A stretch of DNA of 5,893 nt. Origin: Coriobacteriia bacterium. Lineage in GTDB: Bacteria > Actinomycetota > Coriobacteriia > Coriobacteriales > UBA8131. The stretch lies in assembly GCA_009779015.1 (NCBI GenBank), contig WRFC01000055.1, positions 1-5,893 of the forward strand, given 5' to 3'. The stretch's first letter is position 1; each line of letters opens with the position of its first letter. The notes below the pieces were generated by a model. The model saw only the letters and a program-made list of their open reading frames with translations, was not told the origin of the DNA and did no database searches. A program made the translations under genes and the position numbers. Below, piece after piece: positions 1 to 5,708 of the stretch.

Positions 1-8
1 AGTACTGC

Positions 9-635
9 TTAATCTCCTTGCGTGGCAGTTTGCAGCTTCTTTGACTTGGCAGCAGCGGCATCTGTGGCGGTCGCCTCTTGGCGACGGGCACGAGAAGTAA
101 GCGACAAAACGCTGATAGACAGAAGGCCAGCAATCACGCCGACAACCATGATCAGAACCGAGACGCCAAAGGCGAGCACTGACACATAAAGGGATGCTTG
201 CAAGAACGAAGACTGTTGTGCGGTAGAACGGGCAGAGTAGGTGGATGCGTCATCCGAAGAGAGCGGGTCGCCCGCCGAGTGGGCCTGGCCATCGGTCGAA
301 GCGGCTGCGGTCACGTCTTTGTTGTAGGTCTTGCCGTCAGACGTGGCAACATTGCCAAGCTGGGCAAAGGTCTTGCCGCCGGTGATGCCCATGGTGTGGT
401 GCTCAATGGCGTTGATCTGGGCAAGTGCCGTGAATGGCCCGGCTACCGATTGGCCGGCCAAAGAGCCAGGGGCGTCAGCCGTGACAGCTGCCACCTTGAT
501 GTTTTGGGATTGGAGTTGGAGCGAGGTGAATGTGTAGACAGTAATGCCAAGGCCGATCATGAAAATAGCGATGACTAAAATTGCGATAGCGAATGCCTTA
601 GGTAAACGTAATTTGCTTGCAGGCTGGTCGTTCAT
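9..635 (-). CDS. Two-TM actinobacterial membrane protein ('LigA'-misnamed family)
   Basis: A 208-residue protein with two membrane segments, at about residues 13-37 and 147-179. They flank a Ser/Thr/Ala/Asp-rich region that probably faces outside, and a basic, Ala-rich tail (SRARRQ...KSKK) ends the protein in the cytoplasm. The segments GPFTALAQINAIEHH and TGGKTFAQL (about 66-93), with a second helix preceded by SSFLQASLY, resemble small actinobacterial membrane proteins often labelled 'aromatic ring-opening dioxygenase LigA'. Nothing here looks like a dioxygenase, so that name should not be used. Compared with the family as I remember it, there is a longer insert at about 97-140. The start at 635 is chosen because AAGGAG lies 5 nt upstream. 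The open frame continues 37 codons further, but that extension has no such site and runs into AT-rich promoter-like DNA. Function is unknown. The match is from memory of the family pattern. Confidence 0.85.
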   Translation of the reverse strand: MNDQPASKLRLPKAFAIAILVIAIFMIGLGITVYTFTSLQLQSQNIKVAAVTADAPGSLAGQSVAGPFTALAQINAIEHHTMGITGGKTFAQLGNVATSDGKTYNKDVTAAASTDGQAHSAGDPLSSDDASTYSARSTAQQSSFLQASLYVSVLAFGVSVLIMVVGVIAGLLSISVLSLTSRARRQEATATDAAAAKSKKLQTATQGD

Positions 636-640
636 GGTCT

Positions 641-647
641 CTCCTTT
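641..647 (-). promoter_or_regulatory. Ribosome binding site deciding the start at 635
   Basis: On the minus strand AAAGGAG is followed by a 5-nt spacer (AGACC) and ATG. This is the best Shine-Dalgarno match seen at any gene start in the window and fixes the start of the membrane protein at 635 rather than at the upstream in-frame start at 746. Confidence 0.8.
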
Positions 648-694
648 GAGATGTTGTACATTCTTGTGAGCTCGGGCGAGAGCCAACGCAAGAT

Positions 695-710
695 TTCCTT
701 GTGCTAGGAA
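695..710. repeat. Short inverted repeat TTCCT-N6-AGGAA
   Basis: A perfect 5-bp inverted repeat with a 6-nt centre lies in the gap upstream of the membrane-protein gene, touching the proposed -10. It could be an operator half-site pair or a hairpin at the 5' end of the mRNA. It is short enough to be chance. Confidence 0.25.
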
Positions 711-738
711 CTTTAACACTAAATAAATTAGAAGTAAA
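710..738 (-). promoter_or_regulatory. Candidate promoter of the membrane-protein gene
   Basis: On the minus strand TTTACT (738-733) and TAAAGT (715-710) are separated by 17 bp. Each matches 4 of 6 consensus bases of a housekeeping promoter. It lies in the only strongly AT-rich patch of the window and would leave a leader of roughly 65-70 nt carrying the ribosome site at 641-647. The matches are partial, so other hexamers in the patch could serve instead. Confidence 0.3.
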
Positions 739-756
739 TAATTCACAAATAAATTA
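721..756. repeat. AT-rich patch with a 10-bp direct repeat
   Basis: AAATAAATTA occurs at 721-730 and again, exactly, at 747-756, with starts 26 bp apart. The surrounding stretch of about 717-765 is almost all A and T in an otherwise GC-rich window. It probably eases promoter melting or acts as an upstream promoter element for the minus-strand gene. A protein-binding role is possible. Confidence 0.45.
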
Positions 757-799
757 AAGTAACGTTTTCGTACCCGCCCGCGACCGGTATCTGCTCTGC

Positions 800-1876
800 T
801 TAGCGCATCAGGCGCTTAAGGTAACTGTAAAAACGTGAGTGCTTGAGCCTGTCTAAAGTGGCTGCGTTTATCCCGGCCTGAGAAAGCCGGCAGAGGTTGT
901 GATAACGCTCGTCGATCAGCTCTGCGACTGGCGGGTCGGTGCGCCTGATGTGGTCGTGCATCTGCTTGGCCTTGCGCCGCCCGACCTGGCGGTCGGGGTT
1001 CTTGATCAGGCAGATCGTATAGTAGTCGAGTAAGAGCTCGGCCAGCTGGTGCTGAAAAAAGCCCTTGCGCGCCGCCTCGATGTGCGGGTGCCCGACCAGG
1101 GCCATGTGGATGCAGTTGTAGACCGCTTCGAGGTCGGCCAGGCTCTTTAGCTTGTTTTCGGTGCTCACCGATTGGCCGCTTTGGCCGACCAGGTATTGGT
1201 AGAGTATGAGGTCGAGGGGCATGATGCTTTGCACCGCTAAAAAGGGCAGCGTGGCATAGGCGTGGTCCTCGTAAGAGATGTGCTCGGGCAAGACGGCCCC
1301 CGACTGGCGGTAGCATTCGGTGCGGTAGCAGATGCCGTGGAAGTTCAAGAGCGGGGCGGCCTGGTCGTAGTGCCGCATCAGCTCGCTGAGGCTGACGTAT
1401 TGGCCGGGGACCAAGAGGCCGGGGCTCTTCTCCCCATGTTTTTTGGGACGCGGGCGGTCCAGTTTGAACTCTTGGCGATAGTCGTCGCGGGCGTCGATGG
1501 TCGAGAAGGCCGTGAGCACGGCGTCGGCCTGGACATCGGCCAGCAGCTGCAAGAAGTTGGGCAGGCTGCCGTTGGCCAGCCAGTCGTCGGCGTCGACCAC
1601 TTTAAAATAGCGGCCTTGCGCCTCGGCGGCGGCCAGGTTGATGACCGAGCCGTGCCCGCCGTTGGCTTTGCTGATGACGCGCACCGCATCGGGGTAGCGC
1701 ACGGCAAAGGCCGCCGCCAGCGCGGCCGTGGCGTCGGTTGAGCCATCGTCGACGACCAGCACCTCAAGCCGCCCGAGCTCGGTCTGGCTGAGGCCGCCGA
1801 GCAAAGAAAACAGGCAGCGGCCCAGGCAGTCAACAGCGTTGTAGGCAGGCACGGCTATGGTCAGAAGTGGCTCCAT
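800..1876 (-). CDS. Family 2 glycosyltransferase (GT-A fold)
   Basis: A 358-residue cytoplasmic glycosyltransferase expected to move a sugar from a nucleotide donor onto a lipid-linked glycan. Visible landmarks are the N-terminal strand LTIAVPAYN (5-13), the nucleotide-binding VVDDGSTD (41-48), the KANGGHGSVIN segment (70-80), the metal-binding DAD of VDADDW (94-99), the acidic YEDHA (202-206) where the catalytic base sits in this family, and YQYLVGQSGQSVS (226-238). The C-terminal 120 residues are helical and basic, with no membrane segment, so the enzyme probably sits on the inner face through its partners. Donor and acceptor cannot be read from the sequence. The start at ATG 1876 fits the family N-terminus. 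A TTG at 1921 would add 15 unrelated residues and has no convincing ribosome site. No Shine-Dalgarno precedes 1876, and a -10-like hexamer ends 6 nt before it, suggesting a leaderless mRNA. It is divergent from the dehydratase and export genes and very likely works on the same glycan. Confidence 0.92.
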   Translation of the reverse strand: MEPLLTIAVPAYNAVDCLGRCLFSLLGGLSQTELGRLEVLVVDDGSTDATAALAAAFAVRYPDAVRVISKANGGHGSVINLAAAEAQGRYFKVVDADDWLANGSLPNFLQLLADVQADAVLTAFSTIDARDDYRQEFKLDRPRPKKHGEKSPGLLVPGQYVSLSELMRHYDQAAPLLNFHGICYRTECYRQSGAVLPEHISYEDHAYATLPFLAVQSIMPLDLILYQYLVGQSGQSVSTENKLKSLADLEAVYNCIHMALVGHPHIEAARKGFFQHQLAELLLDYYTICLIKNPDRQVGRRKAKQMHDHIRRTDPPVAELIDERYHNLCRLSQAGINAATLDRLKHSRFYSYLKRLMR

Positions 1877-1882
1877 GCATAC

Positions 1883-1888
1883 ATGATA
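1883..1888 (-). promoter_or_regulatory. -10-like element for leaderless glycosyltransferase mRNA
   Basis: On the minus strand TATCAT matches TATAAT at 5 of 6 positions and is followed by 6 nt and then ATG at 1876. Transcription would therefore begin at or next to the A of the start codon. Leaderless genes with this geometry are common in actinobacteria. No -35 match is seen at 16-18 bp upstream. Confidence 0.45.
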
Positions 1889-1892
1889 CAAT
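1884..1892 (+). promoter_or_regulatory. Extended -10 promoter for the dehydratase/export genes
   Basis: TGATACAAT fits the extended -10 form TGN-TATAAT with 5 of 6 hexamer bases. The expected start point is near 1899, giving a leader of about 58 nt before ATG 1957. No -35 match is seen, which extended -10 promoters can tolerate. The hexamer shares 2 bp with the opposite-strand -10 at 1883-1888. Confidence 0.45.
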
Positions 1893-1931
1893 GAAGTCTC
1901 GGTCGGCGGTTTATGCAACAAGGACCCCGGA

Positions 1932-1973
1932 ATGCCTGGACCTCGGAATATGAGAAATGGATTTCAAACTTAG
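1932..1973 (+). CDS. Possible 13-residue leader ORF
   Basis: ATG at 1932 opens a 13-codon frame (MPGPRNMRNGFQT) ending at TAG 1971-1973. It is preceded by AAGGA (1920-1924) with a 7-nt spacer, a better-placed ribosome site than the one before the dehydratase start at 1957. It overlaps the dehydratase by 17 nt in another frame, so ribosomes ending here could restart a few bases back at 1957. There is no homology argument. An ORF this short can arise by chance. Confidence 0.22.
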   Translation: MPGPRNMRNGFQT

Positions 1974-3918
1974 TAAGCGTGGCATACTCCTTATAATCTG
2001 GGATGTCGTCTTCACCTATCTGGCATTCTTCTTGGCCACTATCCTGACAGCTCAGGGCAGCTGGCTCTTTGTGAACACCGACTGGCTCTTTATCTTTGGC
2101 CTGGCGGCCGTTATCAACTGCCTGACCCTGGCCATCTTCAAGCTCTACAACACGCTCTGGGAGTACGCCAGCGTGCGCGAGATGCTTTTGATCTTGGCGG
2201 CCAGCACGGTCTCCATCGTGGTCTCGGCGCTCGTCCATTATTTATCCGGAGAAAGGCTGCCCCTTCGCGTCTACCTGGCCACCTGGCTGATGCTGATGAT
2301 CTTTACGGGCGTGCCGCGGCTCTTTTTTCGGAGCCTGCGCAGCCGCCGGAGCATCATCAGGCTCTCGCCGACGCCGATCGCCCGGCGTAATACACTAGTA
2401 GTAGGGGCGGGCGAGACGGGCTCGCTGACCATCAACCGCATGCTCGGCGGCGACTACTCGATGAAGGGCGTGCCGGTGGCTGCCGTGGACGACGACCCGG
2501 CCAAGATCGGCATGCGCATCCATGGCATCAAGGTCGTGGGCAACACCGCGATGATACCCGAGCTGGTGCAGGTTTATGCCTTAGAGCAGATCGTCGTGGC
2601 CATCCCCTCGGCCACCCCGGCCGAGCGCAAGCGCATCTACGATATCTGCCTAGAGACGAACTGCCGCCTGTTGACGCTGCCCAATGTCCGCGACCTGCGC
2701 ATGGACGAGCTAGACGGGGTGCGCCTGCGCGAAGTCGACCTGACCGACCTGCTCTCGCGCCCCGAGGTCAAGCTGAACACGCGGACGGTGAGCGGCTATC
2801 TGGCCGGCAAGACCGTCTTGATCACCGGCGGCGGCGGCTCTATCGGCTCTGAGCTGGCCCGCCAGGTGGCGTTGATTGCCCCGCTCTGCCTGGTGCTTTT
2901 TGACTCTTACGAGAATACGGCCTATGAGCTTCAGCAAGAGTTGATGCGCACTTATCCCGATATTGATGTGCGTGTCGAGATTGGCTCGGTGCGTGACGAG
3001 CAGCGCTTAGAGCAGCTGTTTAGGCAGTATCGGCCAGAGGTGGTGTTTCATGCGGCGGCGCATAAGCATGTGCCCTTGATGGAGACAAACCCGCGCGAGG
3101 CCGTGCTCAACAACGTCTTTGGCACAATGAACGCGGCGCAGATGGCCGAGCGTTTTGGGGCGCACAGCTTTATTTTTATCTCGACCGATAAGGCTGTGAA
3201 CCCGTCTTCGGTAATGGGGGCGACCAAGCGGATGTCAGAGATGATCATCCAGCAGATGGCCGAGCGGGCGCTCTCTGATGCCTTGAAAGACGGGGGCACG
3301 CACCCGGCGACGACTTTTTGCGCCGTGCGGTTTGGCAACGTGCTGGGCTCTAATGGCTCGGTGCTCTCGCTGTTTAAGAGCCAGATCGCCGAAGGCGGGC
3401 CGGTCACGGTCACCGACCCCCAGGTCGAGCGCTATTTTATGACGATCCCCGAGGCCACCCGTCTGGTCATTCAGGCCGGCGCGATGGCCAAGGGCGGCGA
3501 GATCTTTATTCTTGAGATGGGCGAGCCGGTGAAGATCGATGACCTGGCGCGCAACCTGATTAGGCTGAACGGCCTGCGGCCGGATATCGACATCCAGGTC
3601 GTTTATACCGGGCTGCGGCCGGGCGAGAAGCTTTTTGAAGAGCTTTTGATGGAAGACGAGACGACTGTTGCGACTGCTGTCGGTGGCATTACGGTCTCGA
3701 CCTGCAAAGCGGTCTCGGAGGTCGAGGTGGCGCAGAAGCTGGCGGCCTTAGCGTGGTGCTTGGACAACAACGCCGACGTCAAGGGCTGCTTGGTCGCGCA
3801 GGTGCCGACCTATCGGCCGGGGGCGGCGGGGGCGGCGGGTGCGGCAGGTGCGCCGGGGGCGGCAGGTGCGCCGGGTGCGCCGGGTGCGGCAGGCATGCGG
3901 GACACACAAAGATTGTAA
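1957..3918 (+). CDS. Membrane-anchored nucleotide-sugar 4,6-dehydratase (FlaA1/CapD/PglF type)
   Basis: A 653-residue polytopic enzyme, probably converting UDP-N-acetylglucosamine or a related UDP-sugar to a 4-keto-6-deoxy product on the inner face of the membrane. Four N-terminal membrane helices (about 9-31, 43-62, 74-96, 105-124) are followed by a first Rossmann-like domain with VVGAGETG (148-155). The catalytic short-chain-dehydrogenase domain then begins with TGGGGSIGSE (290-299) for NAD(P), followed by FHAAAHKHVPLME (364-376). It has STDK (409-412) and MGATK (420-424), the arrangement of PglF-type dehydratases in which Met replaces the usual Tyr. RFGNVLGSNGSV (458-469), ERYFMTIPEA (491-500) and GLRPGEKLFEEL (552-563) complete the family signature. 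The core ends near residue 620. An extra tail of eight Gly-Ala-Ala/Pro triplets (622-645) plus GMRDTQRL follows. A stop codon lies at 1951-1953, so 1957 is the first possible start in frame, and its ribosome site is weak. It is the first gene of the export unit. The exact sugar is not deducible. Confidence 0.93.
   Translation: MDFKLSKRGILLIIWDVVFTYLAFFLATILTAQGSWLFVNTDWLFIFGLAAVINCLTLAIFKLYNTLWEYASVREMLLILAASTVSIVVSALVHYLSGERLPLRVYLATWLMLMIFTGVPRLFFRSLRSRRSIIRLSPTPIARRNTLVVGAGETGSLTINRMLGGDYSMKGVPVAAVDDDPAKIGMRIHGIKVVGNTAMIPELVQVYALEQIVVAIPSATPAERKRIYDICLETNCRLLTLPNVRDLRMDELDGVRLREVDLTDLLSRPEVKLNTRTVSGYLAGKTVLITGGGGSIGSELARQVALIAPLCLVLFDSYENTAYELQQELMRTYPDIDVRVEIGSVRDEQRLEQLFRQYRPEVVFHAAAHKHVPLMETNPREAVLNNVFGTMNAAQMAERFGAHSFIFISTDKAVNPSSVMGATKRMSEMIIQQMAERALSDALKDGGTHPATTFCAVRFGNVLGSNGSVLSLFKSQIAEGGPVTVTDPQVERYFMTIPEATRLVIQAGAMAKGGEIFILEMGEPVKIDDLARNLIRLNGLRPDIDIQVVYTGLRPGEKLFEELLMEDETTVATAVGGITVSTCKAVSEVEVAQKLAALAWCLDNNADVKGCLVAQVPTYRPGAAGAAGAAGAPGAAGAPGAPGAAGMRDTQRL
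3820..3891 (+). repeat. Eight 9-bp tandem repeats encoding Gly-Ala-(Ala/Pro)
   Basis: Eight in-frame 9-bp units of the form GG(G/T)-GCG-(GCG/GCA/CCG) encode residues 622-645 of the dehydratase: GAA, GAA, GAA, GAP, GAA, GAP, GAP, GAA. Units differ only at the third base of the Gly codon and in the third codon. Gain or loss of a unit keeps the reading frame, so the length may vary between strains. The array ends 28 bp before the ATG at 3919. Confidence 0.9.
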
Positions 3919-3945
3919 ATGCAGAGAGGCGGTACTCAGGGGTTT

Positions 3946-4722
3946 ATGGCTTTACGGGCTTTGAATATGAAAAAAGACGTCTTTATTATCAAGAACCTGA
4001 TTTCTAAGGACTTTAAGGTCAAATACCGGCGGAGCGTGCTGGGGGTGCTCTGGAGCGTGCTCAACCCGCTGCTTATGATGATCGTTTTGGCCGCAGTCTT
4101 TACGCATGTCTTCAAGTTTGCGATCGAGAACTTTCCGGTCTATCTGATCTTAGGCCTCACGCTCTTCAACCTGATGGCCAACTCGACCTCGGCCGGGGTC
4201 CAGGCGATCACCGGCGCCGCCGGGCTGATCAAGAAGGTGCGCGTCAACAAGCTGGTCTTTCCGATCGAGTCAGTGCTTTTTGAGATGGTCAACTACGCTT
4301 TCTCGCTGGTCGCGGTAGTCGCCGTGATGGCATTTTTCAGGATCGCGCCGTCTTGGGATATCCTCTTTTTGCCGCTGCTCTTGATCTACGTCCTAATCTT
4401 TTGTACCGGCCTCTGTTTTCTCCTTTCAGCGCTGACTGTGTTCTTTAGAGACGTCATACATCTTTGGGGCGTTGTGATCATCGCCTGGACATACGCGACC
4501 CCGTTGTTTTACCCGGCCACCGCCCTGCCCGATCTGATGCAGACGCTGATTCTTTTTAACCCGATGTACCAGTATGTCAATTACCTACGCGACATTGCGA
4601 TGTGGGGCATAAACCCGGGCTTTGTGGCCAATATCATGTGCTTTGGAATGGCCGCAGTCACCTTTATGGTGGGACTGGTGGTATTCCGGATGACCGAGAG
4701 AAGGTTCATCCTCCATGTCTAA
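3946..4722 (+). CDS. ABC-2 type polysaccharide export permease (Wzm/TagG-like)
   Basis: A 258-residue integral membrane subunit expected to form the channel through which a lipid-linked glycan crosses the membrane. The amphipathic N-terminus with DFKVKYRRSVLGVLWSVLNPLL (about 22-43) is the hallmark of the family. Six hydrophobic segments follow, at about 42-57, 63-77, 117-131, 139-161, 170-189 and 226-247. FFRDVIHLWG (166-175), the TYATPLFYP stretch (182-190) and FNPMYQYVNYLRD (204-216) are also typical. Three in-frame starts are possible: 3919 directly after the preceding stop, 3946 and 3967. I use 3946 because CAGGGG lies just upstream, though only 3 nt away. Codons before 3967 include AGA and TTA and look unlike the rest, so 3967 (MKKDVF..., 251 residues) is a real alternative. 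It overlaps its ATPase by 8 bp, and the two surely act as one transporter. Confidence 0.92.
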   Translation: MALRALNMKKDVFIIKNLISKDFKVKYRRSVLGVLWSVLNPLLMMIVLAAVFTHVFKFAIENFPVYLILGLTLFNLMANSTSAGVQAITGAAGLIKKVRVNKLVFPIESVLFEMVNYAFSLVAVVAVMAFFRIAPSWDILFLPLLLIYVLIFCTGLCFLLSALTVFFRDVIHLWGVVIIAWTYATPLFYPATALPDLMQTLILFNPMYQYVNYLRDIAMWGINPGFVANIMCFGMAAVTFMVGLVVFRMTERRFILHV

Positions 4723-5494
4723 AGACGTCTTGCAAAAAGCCTTTGACAGCTCCGTCGAGGACATCATCGTCTTAGAGGATGTCACGATGATCTACAACAT
4801 GGCCGGCGAACAGTTGCATAGTTTGAAGGAGTACTTTATCAAGCTGATGCGTCGGCAGCTGCTCTTCAAAGAGTTCACGGCGCTCAAGAACATCTCGTTG
4901 ACCGTTAAAAAAGGCGACGTCATGGGCATCATCGGCGTCAACGGCTCGGGCAAGTCGACGCTCTTAAAGATCATCGCCGGCGTCTTAGAGCCCAGCTCTG
5001 GACGCTGCATGACCAAGGGGTCGATCGCCCCGCTGATCGAGCTGGGCGCCGGCTTTGACTTTGAGCTGACCGCCCGCGAGAACATCTACTTAAACGGGTC
5101 GCTGCTGGGCTACGACAAAGCCTTTCTGGACAAGAACTTTGACAGCATCGTCGAGTTTGCCGAGCTCAACGAGTTCATGGACCTGCCGATGAAGAACTAC
5201 TCTTCAGGTATGGTGGCGCGCATCGCCTTCTCAATTGCCACGATCGTCGTGCCCGACGTCTTGATCGTCGATGAGACCCTCTCGGTCGGCGACATGTTCT
5301 TTCAAGAGAAATGCGAGACCCGCATCAACAGCCTGATCGACAATGACAACACGACCGTGCTCTTTGTCTCGCACGACGTCTCGCAGGTCGAACGCATCTG
5401 CCGCCAAGCGATCTGGATCGACCACGGCGTCGAACGCATGCACGGCCTAGCCGCCGACGTCTGCGAAGCCTACCGCCAAAGCGAAGGCAAGTAA
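4715..5494 (+). CDS. ABC transporter ATPase for polysaccharide export (Wzt/TagH-like)
   Basis: A 259-residue ATPase that powers the neighbouring permease from the cytoplasmic side. It shows Walker A GVNGSGKST (74-82), the signature YSSGM (162-166) in the form usual for glycan exporters rather than LSGGQ, Walker B VLIVDE (182-187), DETLSVGD with the D-loop region (186-193), and the switch histidine in VSHD (218-221). The stretch between the first strand and Walker A (about 28-55, LHSLKEYFIKLMRRQ...FTALKNISL) is the typical Wzt/TagH insertion. The protein ends about 38 residues after the switch histidine, so it lacks the C-terminal carbohydrate-binding domain of Wzt proteins that read a capped glycan end. 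ATG 4715 overlaps the permease stop by 8 bp, and a purine-rich AGAGAAGG (4697-4704) sits 10 nt upstream, which fits coupled translation. Glycan identity is unknown. A role in teichoic-acid-like or capsule-like polymer export is equally possible. Confidence 0.95.
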   Translation: MSKDVLQKAFDSSVEDIIVLEDVTMIYNMAGEQLHSLKEYFIKLMRRQLLFKEFTALKNISLTVKKGDVMGIIGVNGSGKSTLLKIIAGVLEPSSGRCMTKGSIAPLIELGAGFDFELTARENIYLNGSLLGYDKAFLDKNFDSIVEFAELNEFMDLPMKNYSSGMVARIAFSIATIVVPDVLIVDETLSVGDMFFQEKCETRINSLIDNDNTTVLFVSHDVSQVERICRQAIWIDHGVERMHGLAADVCEAYRQSEGK

Positions 5495-5515
5495 CCTTTC
5501 GGGGTATTGCCGTTT
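5486..5515 (+). terminator. Weak candidate terminator at the end of the export unit
   Basis: GGCAA (5486-5490) can pair with TTGCC (5507-5511), and inside it TA and CC can pair with TA and GG around a small loop near TTTC. This allows one bulged G and one A-G mismatch. GTTT follows. The hairpin begins inside the last codons of the ATPase gene. The T run is short, so termination may be poor or factor-dependent. Confidence 0.3.
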
Positions 5516-5575
5516 GAGGCTGCTGCTCTTTTGGTCTTGGCTGCCCTGCGTGGGGGGAGCGGGCGCGCTCTGCGT

Positions 5576-5618
5576 GGGGCGCGTGGCGCTGCGCGGGTCG
5601 CGCCCACGGGCATGCGGC
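5576..5618. repeat. Structured GC-rich repeat, copy 1
   Basis: The left block GGGGCGCGTGGCGCTGCGC (5576-5594) and right block CGCGCCCACGGGCATGCGGC (5599-5618) are separated by 4 nt. Both blocks recur exactly in copy 2. GGGCGCG (5577-5583) can pair with CGCGCCC (5599-5605) in a 7-bp all-GC stem with a 15-nt loop. No T run follows on either strand, so it is not a standard terminator. Confidence 0.75.
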
Positions 5619-5682
5619 CAGTTAAAGGGCGGCAAGAGAAAGAGGGGAGAAGGATGGGGGGCATGCCGGCGTCCCGGTGCCT

Positions 5683-5708
5683 GGGGGCGGGGCGGGCAGC
5701 GATAGGGG
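5683..5708 (+). other. G-rich tract with four G runs
   Basis: Runs of 5, 4, 3 and 4 G are separated by 1, 1 and 8 nt. This could fold as a G-quadruplex if an 8-nt loop is allowed. The last run is also the start of repeat copy 2. The function is unknown and the tract may simply reflect local base composition. Confidence 0.35.

Noticed and set aside
14..19. AAGGAG on the minus strand at the end of the membrane-protein gene
   Set aside because: The 13 nt left to the window edge contain no start codon, so any gene served would be too far away. It cannot be judged here.
760..800. Terminator after the glycosyltransferase gene
   Set aside because: Only a 4-bp TACC/GGTA pairing and no T run directly after it. 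The support is insufficient.
1262..1741. Plus-strand 159-residue open frame opposite the glycosyltransferase
   Set aside because: It is antisense to a gene with clear GT2 motifs, and its composition is that of a shadow frame.
3753..4007. 84-residue frame overlapping the repeat tail
   Set aside because: It reads the 9-bp repeats in another frame (Gly/Cys-rich) and crosses the dehydratase stop and the permease start. Both neighbours are far better supported.
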